The notes under the pieces: model-generated
Databases searched by the model: none
Seen by the model: only the letters and a program-made list of their open reading frames with translations
Told to the model about the DNA's origin: nothing
Position numbers and translations under genes: made by a program
Assembly (NCBI GenBank): GCA_028706585.1
Contig: JAQTVX010000044.1
Span: 1-11,247 of the forward strand
Reading direction: 5' to 3'
DNA length: 11,247 nt
Source of the DNA: Candidatus Krumholzibacteriia bacterium
GTDB taxonomy: Bacteria > Krumholzibacteriota > Krumholzibacteriia > Krumholzibacteriales > Krumholzibacteriaceae
Shown: one piece after another, positions 1 through 6,944 of the stretch
Layout: every line of letters starts with the position of its first letter
How positions within the stretch are numbered: position 1 is the first letter of the stretch

Positions 1-1455
1 AATGAGGTGCGCGATGCGCTGGCCGAGGGGATCATTATCCATGAAATGTGCGTGCCGGCGCGCTTCGTGATCAGGCGCGGGCGGCTCGCCGGCATGGAAA
101 CGGTTCGCACCGTGAAGGTTTTTGACGCCTACGGCAGCTACTCCCTCGAATTCAAGAAAGGCTCCGGCGGCGCGATAGGCGCCGACGTCGTTTTCGTCGC
201 GATAGGGCAGGATCCGCATACGCCGGCAATCGACGGTGTGCCAGAGGCGTTGAACCGGGACGGGACCGTCAAGGTCGACGCGCGAACCCTCATGACCGGT
301 CTGGACGGAATCTTTGCCGGGGGGGACGCCGTCAGCGGGCCCGCTACGATCGCGGAGGCCGTAGGGCATGGAAAACGCGCCGCTTTCCATATCGACCGCT
401 ACCTGCGGGGCGAGTCTCTCGATGCGGCTTTACCGAACCCTCTTCCAGCGGTCGACAAGGACGAGGTTCTTGCCCGCCAGCGCGAGTTTCCCGCTTCCGC
501 CGTGGATACGAGAGAGCTTCCGGCCGACGAGCGCGTGAGAAACTTCGGCGAGGTGCAGATCGCCTTGACCGAGGAGGAGACGCTCTCCAGCGCGTCGAAT
601 TGTCTCAACTGCGGCATCTGCAGCGAATGTCACGAGTGCAGGATCGTCTGTCCCGCAGACGCGGTCGATCTCGACATGCGCGCGGAGGAGCGGGAGATCG
701 AGATCGGCACGGTCGTCGTTTCGACCGGATTCAAGCTGTTTCCCGCCGAGCTCATGGAACGCTACGGCTTCGGCAAATGCAGGAACGTGATTACTTCGAT
801 GCAAATGGACCGGATCGTCGCGCCGACGCGGCCATTCAATTACGTGCTCAGGCCCGGCGATGGCCGTCGTCCGGCCAATATCGCATACGTTCTCTGTACT
901 GGATCCCGCGACCACACCATGAAGAACGCAATATGCTCGCGCGTCTGCTGCATGTATTCGATGAAGCAGGCGCAGCTCCTGCTGGGAGCGCTTCCCGTCG
1001 CCGACGTCACGCTGTACTACATCGACATTCGCGCCTACGGCAAGGGCTACGACGAGTTCTACGAGCAAACGAAGGCGATGGGGGTGCGCTTCGTGAAGGG
1101 CAAGGTGGCGAAAATCACGGAAAAGGACGGCGGGAATCTCATCCTCCGCTACGAGGACATAGACGGCGGCGGCGCGATCCGCGAGGCGGAGCACGATCTC
1201 GTCGTTCTCTCGGTCGGCTTCGTCCCGAACCCCGAATTCATGCGTCTTTTCCGCGACGCGACGCTGGAGCACGACGACACGTTGTTCGTCCGCGAGCCCG
1301 AAGAGCACGTGAATCCCGGCAGAACGAGCATCGATGGAGTCTTCGCCGCCGGTGCGGCGACGGGGCCGATGGATATTCCCGATACGATTCTGCATTCGGG
1401 GGCCGCGGCCGCGCAGGCCGCCTCGTACCTCGAGGGCCTCAAGAGGAAACCATGA
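1..1455 (+). CDS. GltD-HdrA fusion flavoprotein, 5'-truncated
   Basis: This is a partial gene: the frame is open to the left edge, so the start is outside the window. The visible N-terminal part resembles the NAD(P)H-binding half of GltD-type (glutamate synthase small subunit) oxidoreductases, ending in the flavin-binding stretch DGIFAGGDAVSGPATIAEA (about nt 304-360). A cysteine-rich iron-sulfur segment follows, with Cys codons at 601, 610, 619, 628, 637 and 649 (last one CP), a pattern I associate with GltD/DsrL-like proteins. From about nt 700 the protein matches the second half of HdrA: VVVSTGF, then CTGSR and CSRVCC, which give the C-x12-C-x3-CC cluster ligands of HdrA, then AYGKGYDEFYE and LVVLSVGF. 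I infer an NAD(P)H-linked electron-input subunit of a cytoplasmic Hdr/Qmo-like complex. Its TGA overlaps the hdrA ATG (ATGA at 1452-1455), indicating translational coupling. The family assignment is firm; the electron donor and direction are inferred. Confidence 0.88.
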   Translation, partial: NEVRDALAEGIIIHEMCVPARFVIRRGRLAGMETVRTVKVFDAYGSYSLEFKKGSGGAIGADVVFVAIGQDPHTPAIDGVPEALNRDGTVKVDARTLMTGLDGIFAGGDAVSGPATIAEAVGHGKRAAFHIDRYLRGESLDAALPNPLPAVDKDEVLARQREFPASAVDTRELPADERVRNFGEVQIALTEEETLSSASNCLNCGICSECHECRIVCPADAVDLDMRAEEREIEIGTVVVSTGFKLFPAELMERYGFGKCRNVITSMQMDRIVAPTRPFNYVLRPGDGRRPANIAYVLCTGSRDHTMKNAICSRVCCMYSMKQAQLLLGALPVADVTLYYIDIRAYGKGYDEFYEQTKAMGVRFVKGKVAKITEKDGGNLILRYEDIDGGGAIREAEHDLVVLSVGFVPNPEFMRLFRDATLEHDDTLFVREPEEHVNPGRTSIDGVFAAGAATGPMDIPDTILHSGAAAAQAASYLEGLKRKP

Positions 1456-3212
1456 ACGAACGACCGAGGAAGATGGGCGTCTATATCTGCCACTGCGGCG
1501 GCAACATCGCCGACCACGTCGACGTCGAGAAGGTCCGCGAGGCGGTCGAGAAAGAGCTCGGAGTTGAAGTGGCCAAGACGTCCCTCTTCACCTGCTCCGA
1601 CGCTTCGCAGCAGGAGATGATGAAGGATATTAGGGAAAGGAAGCTCGACGGAATGGTCGTCGCCTCGTGCTCGCCGAAGCTCCATCTCATGACCTTCCGC
1701 AACGTCGCCGGTCGGGCCGGGATGAACCCGTTCCAGTACGTGCAGGTCAACATCAGGGAGCAGTGCTCGTGGGCCCATTCGGACGACCGGGAAGGCGCCA
1801 CGTGCAAGGCGATCGGGCTGGTGCGCGGCGGAATCGAAAAGGCGATGCGCGCGGAGGCGCTCGAGCCGATCCGTGTGACGTCGGTGAAGAAGGTGCTCAT
1901 CGTCGGCGCGGGCGCAGCCGGCATGCGCGCGGCGATCGAGGCCGCCGATCTCGGCGTTGATGTGTTCCTCATCGAGCGGGAGGCGGATGTGGGCGGCATG
2001 GTTGGCCGGCTCGGAGAGATGTACCCGGCCGGGAAGAGGGGCGCCGACATCATCGCGTCTCTCCTGGAGGAGATCGGGAAGCGGAACAACATCACGCTCT
2101 TCACTAATGCCGAGCTCATCGAGAAGCGGGGGCATATCGGCGACTTCGATCTCACAATCAGGATACGGGTCGAATCCCCCGGCGCCGCTCGAACGGAGGA
2201 GTCGATCAGGCTCAACGTCGGGGCCATCATCGTCGCGACCGGGTTCCAGAATTATCAACCGGCACAGGGCGAGTTCGGCCACGGTCTCGATCGTGTCGTC
2301 ACGCTTCCCGAGTTCGAGAAAATGATCAATGATTCGAACGGCAGGCTGGAACGCGGCGGTAGAGAGATAAGAAGCGTCGCATTCATCTACTGCGTCGGAA
2401 GCCGGCAGAGCTCCGATATGGATCACGCGAACCGCTACTGCTCGCGATACTGCTGCAACGCCGCCGTTCACGCGTCGCTCGTCGCGCAGAGGAAGCATCC
2501 CGGGCTCATGGCGTTCCATCTGTATCGCGACGTGAGGACGTACGGCAAATTCGAGCTGCTCTACGAGGACGCCTCCAGGGCGGGCGCGGTCTTCCTGAGA
2601 TTTGCCGAGAGCGAACCGCCGAAGGTTCGTTTGGAGAAGGGCGAGCTTCTCGTCGCGGTCAAGGATTTGCTGACGGCCGGCGAAGAGATCGAGATCGCCT
2701 CCGACCTGGTGGTGCTTGTGACCGGCATGGTGCCGGCGGCCAACGACGCTCTTACCACGACCCTGAAGCTCCCCATAGGATCGGACGGATTCTACAACGA
2801 GATTCATGCGAAGCTCCGGCCGGTCGAGACCGTGATCGACGGCGTGTACATAGCCGGCTCCTGCCAGGGACCGAAGAATTCGACCGAGAGCATTACGGCG
2901 TCTCTCTCCGCCGTCTCCAAGGCCGCCGCGCTGCTGGTCAAGGGATACGTGGACCTTCAGCCGTTCGTCGCTTACGTGATGAACGAGCGCTGCGCGTGGT
3001 GCGGAGAGTGCGAGAAGGCGTGCCCGTATTCGGCCATCGAGAAGATTGCCTATGGGGAGAAGAAGATCGCCAGCGTCGTGGACGTCCTTTGCAAGGGATG
3101 CGGCGCCTGCGTTCCCGTCTGCCCCGAGAACGCGACGCAGCTCAAGGGTTCCACGGATGATCAGATCACGGCAATGATAGATGCGTTTGCGCGGGAGGCT
3201 GCAGGTGTCTGA
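1452..3212 (+). CDS. hdrA: HdrA, heterodisulfide reductase subunit A-like
   Basis: A 586-residue HdrA-type FAD/iron-sulfur protein. The N-terminus carries the family motif YICHCGGNIADHVDVE (about 11-26). A Rossmann-type FAD motif, VLIVGAGAAGMRAA, lies at about 148-161. The thioredoxin-reductase-like core has YCVGSR (C314) and CSRYCC (C330, C334, C335), the usual HdrA cluster ligands. At the C-terminus are two ferredoxin motifs: C514-x2-C517-x2-C520-x3-C524-P and C547-x2-C550-x2-C553-x3-C557-P. HdrA proteins are the electron-bifurcating or electron-distributing hub of Hdr, Qmo and related complexes. The ATG at 1452 is chosen because it forms an ATGA overlap with the upstream stop and gives the standard HdrA N-terminus. 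The open frame continues upstream to about nt 600, but that part is a shadow of the upstream gene. There is no fused HdrB or MvhD domain. The partner subunits flank it in the operon. Confidence 0.95.
   Translation: MNERPRKMGVYICHCGGNIADHVDVEKVREAVEKELGVEVAKTSLFTCSDASQQEMMKDIRERKLDGMVVASCSPKLHLMTFRNVAGRAGMNPFQYVQVNIREQCSWAHSDDREGATCKAIGLVRGGIEKAMRAEALEPIRVTSVKKVLIVGAGAAGMRAAIEAADLGVDVFLIEREADVGGMVGRLGEMYPAGKRGADIIASLLEEIGKRNNITLFTNAELIEKRGHIGDFDLTIRIRVESPGAARTEESIRLNVGAIIVATGFQNYQPAQGEFGHGLDRVVTLPEFEKMINDSNGRLERGGREIRSVAFIYCVGSRQSSDMDHANRYCSRYCCNAAVHASLVAQRKHPGLMAFHLYRDVRTYGKFELLYEDASRAGAVFLRFAESEPPKVRLEKGELLVAVKDLLTAGEEIEIASDLVVLVTGMVPAANDALTTTLKLPIGSDGFYNEIHAKLRPVETVIDGVYIAGSCQGPKNSTESITASLSAVSKAAALLVKGYVDLQPFVAYVMNERCAWCGECEKACPYSAIEKIAYGEKKIASVVDVLCKGCGACVPVCPENATQLKGSTDDQITAMIDAFAREAAGV
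3194..3198 (+). promoter_or_regulatory. Ribosome binding site that sets the GTG start at 3205
   Basis: GGAGG lies inside the end of hdrA with a 6 nt spacer before GTG at 3205. It favours that GTG over the upstream in-frame ATG at 3181, which would add eight residues and has no comparable site. Confidence 0.7.
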
Positions 3213-3480
3213 TCAGTTCGAGAACAGATTTCCCGAGAGCGCCGCGATCCGTGGCGAGCAGCGCCAGATCGCGCGGCAGGAGTTCGCGATGAGGAAGAGG
3301 ATCCTCGAGTTGCTGAGTGGCGGATCGAAAACCGTGCCCGAGGTTGCGCATGCACTCGGATTGAAGCCGCATGAGGCGATGTGGTGGATGATGGGGTACG
3401 TGAGATACGGCTATGTACGTCCAACCGGAGAAGTGACAGATGAAGGGTACGACAGGTATGAGATCGCGGAGGGGAAGTAG
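3205..3480 (+). CDS. Small winged-helix-like protein in the hdr operon
   Basis: A predicted 91-residue soluble protein starting at GTG 3205, which overlaps the last 8 nt of hdrA. Residues from about 27 onward read as a compact winged helix-turn-helix: a helix (AMRKRILELLSGG), a helix-turn-helix-like segment (VPEVAHALGLKPHEAMWWMM), then a wing-like stretch (YGYVRPTGEVTDEGYDRYEI). It has no cysteines and so is unlikely to carry a cluster itself. Its stop is 2 nt before the next ATG, so it is co-expressed with the redox subunits. It may be an operon-encoded regulator or a protein-protein adaptor of the complex. The fold call rests on the sequence pattern alone, and I do not recognise a named family. 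Confidence 0.75.
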   Translation: MSDQFENRFPESAAIRGEQRQIARQEFAMRKRILELLSGGSKTVPEVAHALGLKPHEAMWWMMGYVRYGYVRPTGEVTDEGYDRYEIAEGK

Positions 3481-3482
3481 AA

Positions 3483-4562
3483 ATGGAACGCGCCGATCTC
3501 CAAATGATCGAGGAGATCAAGAAGCTCGGCGGCACCGATCTCGCCGCGTGCTACAGCTGCGGCGCCTGCAGCGCCGTCTGCCCGCTTTCCGAAGGCGATC
3601 TCTCTTTCCCGCGCAAGATGATCCGTTACGCGCTCCTCGGCCTCGAGGGCAGGATTCTGGCCTCGCCGGAGCCCTGGCTCTGCTACTACTGCGGTGAGTG
3701 CAGCAAGACGTGCCCGCGCGAGGCGGACCCGGGCGGTCTCATGATGGCGCTCCGGCGGCTCGCGATTCGCAGGTATTCGATCGGTCGCGCGGCCGACGTT
3801 TTCTATTCGGCTTTCGCGTCCGGCGTCGCGTGGATGATTCTGACGGCGGTCGCCATCGCCGCGATCTTTCTCTTCTACAACCGGGGGATGGACCGAACGG
3901 AGGTCGATTTCCTCTCGTTCATCAGCCTCGAGCGCATACATATCGCCGGAATCGCGATCGCGTCGTTCGTGGCGGCGGCATTTCTCGCGAACGTATGGAT
4001 CATGTACAGAATCATGAACCGGGGGGCGCACGGAGCGGCTCCTCGCGCCGGAGGAGCTGGGAGAAGCCGGCTCGGGGCGATTCGCGAGACCATTCTGCAG
4101 GAGCGCTTCGGCGAATGTGAGGACGATGCTTATCGGCGCCTCGCTCACCTCGGCGTATCGTGGGGTTTCATGGGCATGCTGCTGGCGACAGCGGTCATCG
4201 CGGCGATCGATTTCAAATGGATCGCTCTTCCGCGATGGACGTCCTTGGCCATCGGTTCGGTCTCGGGCGTCGCGACGATCCTCGGAGTCGCGTATTTCGG
4301 GTACCTCAGGCTCGGCCGCAGGAGCGAGTACTCGAAGTATTCGCATCGGACCGATTGGGCTTTTCTGGCTCTCGTGGCGCTATCGGTCGTGAGCGGATAC
4401 GTCATGGTGGCGTTCCGGTTCATGCACATGCCGATGGCGGCTTACGGGACCTACGCCTTTCATCTTGTCTTCGTGTTCAATCTTCTCGTATCGTTGCCTT
4501 TTACGAAGTTCGCGCACGTCCTGTACCGGCCCATCGCATTGTGGCTCGCCGGCGTGAAATAG
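3483..4562 (+). CDS. QmoC/HdrC-HdrE-like iron-sulfur and cytochrome-b membrane subunit
   Basis: A 359-residue two-part protein. Residues 1-95 form an HdrC-like ferredoxin domain with C23-x2-C26-x2-C29-x3-C33-P and C67-x2-C70-x2-C73-x3-C77-P. The rest is a membrane domain with about six hydrophobic segments (roughly 113-131, 153-175, 223-243, 256-275, 291-312, 322-345). Candidate heme-ligand histidines are H153, H222, H315, H327 and H345, with an ending (PFTKFAHVLYRP) like that of NarI/HdrE-type cytochromes b. HdrC fused to HdrE is the architecture of QmoC, which exchanges electrons between iron-sulfur flavoproteins and menaquinone. Here it is the likely membrane anchor for the two HdrA-like subunits. 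The ATG at 3483 follows GGAGGGGA at 3468-3475 with a 7 nt spacer. The alternative name is an HdrC/DsrM-like subunit. The exact complex type is inferred. Confidence 0.9.
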   Translation: MERADLQMIEEIKKLGGTDLAACYSCGACSAVCPLSEGDLSFPRKMIRYALLGLEGRILASPEPWLCYYCGECSKTCPREADPGGLMMALRRLAIRRYSIGRAADVFYSAFASGVAWMILTAVAIAAIFLFYNRGMDRTEVDFLSFISLERIHIAGIAIASFVAAAFLANVWIMYRIMNRGAHGAAPRAGGAGRSRLGAIRETILQERFGECEDDAYRRLAHLGVSWGFMGMLLATAVIAAIDFKWIALPRWTSLAIGSVSGVATILGVAYFGYLRLGRRSEYSKYSHRTDWAFLALVALSVVSGYVMVAFRFMHMPMAAYGTYAFHLVFVFNLLVSLPFTKFAHVLYRPIALWLAGVK

Positions 4563-4583
4563 ACTACTGGAGGAGGAAAACGA

Positions 4584-5066
4584 ATGAGCGGCGAAAACTC
4601 ACCGGAAAAGGTCAGCATGATCGTATTCAGCGGCGACATGGACAAGGTCATGGCGGCATTCATCATTGCGAATGGGGCCGCCGCCTTCGACATGAAGGTC
4701 ACGATGTTCTTCACGTTCTGGGGTCTCAAGGCGATTCAGAAGGGCAATCTCACGGGCAAGGGTCCCATGGGGAAGATGCTCGGACTGATGAACCGTGGCG
4801 GAGTCGACGCCATCGGCCCTTCGCGCCTCAACATGGGCGGCATGGGGCGCTGGATGTTCAAGAAGATGATGAAGAAGAGCGGAGTCGCTTCGCTCGACGA
4901 GCTCAGGAGGCAGGCGCGCGAGCAGGGCGTCCGTTTCATCGCTTGCGAGATGAGCTGCAACGTCATGGAAATAGGCAAAGAGGACTTCATTGAAGGGGTC
5001 GAGATGGGGGGCGTGGCGACCTTCATTGCCGAGGCGTCGGACTCGAAGTTCTCGCTATTCATTTGA
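4584..5066 (+). CDS. DsrE/DsrF-family (DsrE2-like) sulfur-carrier-like protein
   Basis: A 160-residue protein of the DsrE/DsrF/DrsH-like superfamily. Visible signatures are the first strand and loop (VSMIVFSGDMDKVMAAFIIAN), the motif MFFTFWGLKA at about 41-50, and the C-terminal cysteine motif ACEMSCNVMEIG (C121 and C125). In this family the cysteine preceding the xMS motif carries persulfide sulfur. A methionine- and lysine-rich stretch (about 84-99) may interact with a partner or the membrane. It has a strong ribosome binding site, AGGAGG at 4571-4576, 7 nt before the ATG, and lies 21 nt after the QmoC-like gene. Its position as the last gene of the operon suggests that sulfur transfer is part of the function, as in other Hdr-like sulfur systems. 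The family is clear; the substrate is not. Confidence 0.9.
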   Translation: MSGENSPEKVSMIVFSGDMDKVMAAFIIANGAAAFDMKVTMFFTFWGLKAIQKGNLTGKGPMGKMLGLMNRGGVDAIGPSRLNMGGMGRWMFKKMMKKSGVASLDELRRQAREQGVRFIACEMSCNVMEIGKEDFIEGVEMGGVATFIAEASDSKFSLFI

Positions 5067-5071
5067 TGCCT

Positions 5072-5380
5072 CTACTCGGCCTCTTCCTCGCCCGGCGTCA
5101 ACGTGACGATCGTCGCGCCCCAGCCGCCCTCGTCCTCCATCGCCTGCTTGAACGAGGCGACCTCCGGGATCTTCGACAGGATCGAGTGGACCGTCGTCCG
5201 CAGCGCGCCGGTTCCCTTCCCATGAATGATGCGCACGCGGAGGATGCCCTTCGCGCGGCAGAGGGAGAGGTAGTCGCGAACGAGCTCCTTGACCTCTCCC
5301 GGCTGAAAGGTGTGGAGGTCGAGGATTCCGTCAATCGGAAGCTCGACCGGTTCATGTCCGTTCTCGTCCATACTCCACAT
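5072..5380 (-). CDS. Stand-alone Smr-domain protein
   Basis: A 102-residue protein that is essentially one Smr domain, the domain found at the C-terminus of MutS2. The diagnostic motifs are LDLHTFQPGEV (DLH at 21-23), IIHGKGTGALR (51-61) and the terminal GGWGATIV (85-92). Stand-alone Smr proteins are thought to act as nucleases or nucleic-acid-binding factors; the role here is unknown. The ATG at 5380 and a second in-frame ATG at 5371 are both possible, and neither has a good ribosome binding site. The gene converges on the DsrE-like gene with only 5 nt between stop codons and is divergent from the parvulin gene. Confidence 0.88.
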   Translation of the reverse strand: MWSMDENGHEPVELPIDGILDLHTFQPGEVKELVRDYLSLCRAKGILRVRIIHGKGTGALRTTVHSILSKIPEVASFKQAMEDEGGWGATIVTLTPGEEEAE

Positions 5381-5505
5381 TATTAGTCTGGACTTTGGCG
5401 ATTGCCAGTGCTAGTTTTCACTGAAATAGAAACGCAAGCAGCAAGACGCCGTCGGCGCATGCGGGTGTCTCGTTTTCTTTCAACACGTTCGGAGGGATCG
5501 ATATC

Positions 5506-6513
5506 ATGAGATCAAGAGCGCTCGTGATCGTTCTCGCGGCAGCTCTCGTCTTCTCGGCGACGGGCTGCTCGAAAAAGTCAAAGGATGGATCCGGCGAGGG
5601 AGCCGGACCCGGCACGGTCGTCGTTAAGGTCAACGGGACGCCCATCACGATGCAGGACGTGCAGCGTCAGGAAGAGATGCTCGTGCAGCAGCTTCAGAAT
5701 TATGCGGACTCGGCACAGATAGCCGGGATGAAAGCGAACATCCGGAAGCAGTCAGTCGAGTACGCGATAAACCGGATTCTTCTCGAGGACGCCATCAAGA
5801 AGCTCGACATCAAGAGCGACAAGAAGAAGATCGACGAGCAGATGGATTACTACCGCAGGAACTTCGTCTCCGACGAGGCGTACAAGACCGATCTCGCCAA
5901 GCGCGGATTGACCGTTGATCAGCTCCGGCGCGAGATCGAAGTCGGCACGCAGGCCGAGGAGCTCTTCAGCCGGCGCACAGCGAACCTCAAGCCGCTTGGC
6001 GAGGCGGAGATCAAGGCATTCTACGATAGTAACAAGGGACGTTTCATGCAGCCGGAGCGAGTGCGGGCGAGCCATATTCTCATAACGGTTGACAAGAACG
6101 ACACGGATGCGGTTCGCGCGCAGAAGAGGGCCGAGGCCAAGCGCATTCTGGGCGATATCAAGAAGGGCGCCGATTTCGCCGAGCAAGCGCGAAAGTACTC
6201 GGGATGCCCGAGCAAGGATAAGGGCGGAGATCTGGGCTACTTCGAGCGCGGGAGTATGGTTCCCGAATTCGAGAACGTCGCGTTCACTCTCAAAACGGGC
6301 CAGTTGAGCGACGTCGTCGAGACGAAGTTCGGCTACCACATCATCAAGGTAGTCGACCATGAGCAGCCGAAGGAAACTCCCTTCGAACAGGCGAAGCAGA
6401 ATATTGAGCAGTACCTCACTAACCAGAGGAAGCAGCAGGTGGTATCGGGCTTTCTGGACAGCCTGCGCTCGGCATCGAAGATACAGTATCTTGATTCGAG
6501 CTTGGCTCGCTGA
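5506..6513 (+). CDS. SurA/PrsA-like parvulin-type peptidyl-prolyl isomerase lipoprotein
   Basis: A 335-residue exported foldase. It has a lipoprotein signal peptide (basic MRSR start, hydrophobic 5-17, lipobox ATGC with Cys21). Ser at +2 suggests outer-membrane sorting by the usual Lol rule. Residues about 39-160 form a helical SurA-N-like chaperone domain (VNGTPITMQDVQRQEE). Residues about 185-285 form the rotamase (parvulin) domain, with VRASHILI at 186-193, GGDLGYFERGSMVPEFE at 240-256 and FGYHIIKV at 275-282. A lysine-, glutamate- and glutamine-rich helical tail follows. The function inferred from the family is folding of periplasmic and outer-membrane proteins. The ATG at 5506 follows GGAGGGA at 5491-5497 with an 8 nt spacer. 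It is a single-gene unit, ended by the hairpin at 6541-6575. Confidence 0.94.
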   Translation: MRSRALVIVLAAALVFSATGCSKKSKDGSGEGAGPGTVVVKVNGTPITMQDVQRQEEMLVQQLQNYADSAQIAGMKANIRKQSVEYAINRILLEDAIKKLDIKSDKKKIDEQMDYYRRNFVSDEAYKTDLAKRGLTVDQLRREIEVGTQAEELFSRRTANLKPLGEAEIKAFYDSNKGRFMQPERVRASHILITVDKNDTDAVRAQKRAEAKRILGDIKKGADFAEQARKYSGCPSKDKGGDLGYFERGSMVPEFENVAFTLKTGQLSDVVETKFGYHIIKVVDHEQPKETPFEQAKQNIEQYLTNQRKQQVVSGFLDSLRSASKIQYLDSSLAR

Positions 6514-6540
6514 AGATCGCGGAACGAATCGTACGGCATT

Positions 6541-6575
6541 GAGCGCCCTCTCTCGTGGGAGGGCGCTCTTTTCTT
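6541..6575 (+). terminator. Intrinsic terminator after the parvulin gene
   Basis: A perfect 10 bp stem, GAGCGCCCTC (6541-6550) with GAGGGCGCTC (6559-6568), an 8 nt loop, and a T-rich tail TTTTCTT (6569-6575). It starts 28 nt after the parvulin stop. The tail is T-rich only in the + direction, so I do not expect it to terminate the facing - strand operon. Confidence 0.92.
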
Positions 6576-6608
6576 ATGCCGGCATGTGATGGGATTGCCA
6601 TGTCGGGA

Positions 6609-6944
6609 TCATGGGTGAATCCTGTCGGGAGGCCGCCGTTCGGGAACGTACACTCGGGGCATCTTGCCCCCGTTCCACGCGGCGGACACGTACAGATTGC
6701 AGTAACAGCTTCCGAATTCCCTGACATCGCTCTCGCGGTACACGCACGGGCAGGTGATGTCACGGTCCAACTGCCGGTTCCCCGATGCGAGCCTGCAGGG
6801 GCACGCCATGTAGCCATAGCGCTTCCTGTTGACGAGGAGAGCCTCGAGAAGCTCGAAGGTCCGTTCGCGATCCGCGTTGAAATAGTAGCCCTTCGCTTCC
6901 TGCAGCGTCTTGAGACGTTCGTAAAGCTCGTCGATTTCGCTCAT
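6609..6944 (-). CDS. Ferredoxin:thioredoxin reductase catalytic subunit (FTR beta-like)
   Basis: A 111-residue protein with the cysteine signature of the catalytic chain of ferredoxin:thioredoxin reductase: CPC (48-50), CPC (65-67) and CYC (80-82), in the context MACPCRLASG, DITCPCVYRE and GSCYCNLYVS. In this family four cysteines bind a [4Fe-4S] cluster and two form the active disulfide that reduces thioredoxin-like partners with ferredoxin electrons. The spacings (CPC-x14-CPC-x12-CYC) and the Tyr in the last motif differ from the plant form as I recall it (CPC-x16-CPC-x8-CHC). From memory, they resemble the bacterial and archaeal forms that lie next to glutaredoxins. The ATG at 6944 overlaps the stop of the upstream glutaredoxin gene (ATGA), which settles the start against a longer frame to 7028. 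Confidence 0.93.
   Translation of the reverse strand: MSEIDELYERLKTLQEAKGYYFNADRERTFELLEALLVNRKRYGYMACPCRLASGNRQLDRDITCPCVYRESDVREFGSCYCNLYVSAAWNGGKMPRVYVPERRPPDRIHP

Noticed and set aside
430..1395. 321-codon - strand frame opposite the GltD-HdrA gene
   Set aside because: Antisense shadow with an unnatural charged composition and no motif.
600..1451. Upstream extension of the hdrA reading frame
   Set aside because: The frame is open but lies over the GltD-HdrA gene in another phase. Its translation is arginine-rich and low complexity, and HdrA's normal N-terminus starts at 1452.
1149..2807. Long open frame on the - strand (552 codons) opposite hdrA
   Set aside because: It is antisense to clearly coding sequence with conserved HdrA motifs. 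Such frames are common opposite high-GC genes, and the product shows no domain.
3411..4346. 311-codon - strand frame opposite the QmoC-like gene
   Set aside because: Antisense shadow, rich in Arg, Asp and Glu. The + strand product has cluster motifs and membrane segments.
5063..5386. + strand frame of 107 codons over the Smr gene
   Set aside because: The opposite strand encodes a textbook Smr domain; this frame has no recognisable feature.
5381..5505. Promoters in the Smr/parvulin divergent spacer
   Set aside because: A TTGGCG at 5395-5400 was considered as a -35 box, but no acceptable -10 box follows at the right distance. Nothing convincing in either direction.
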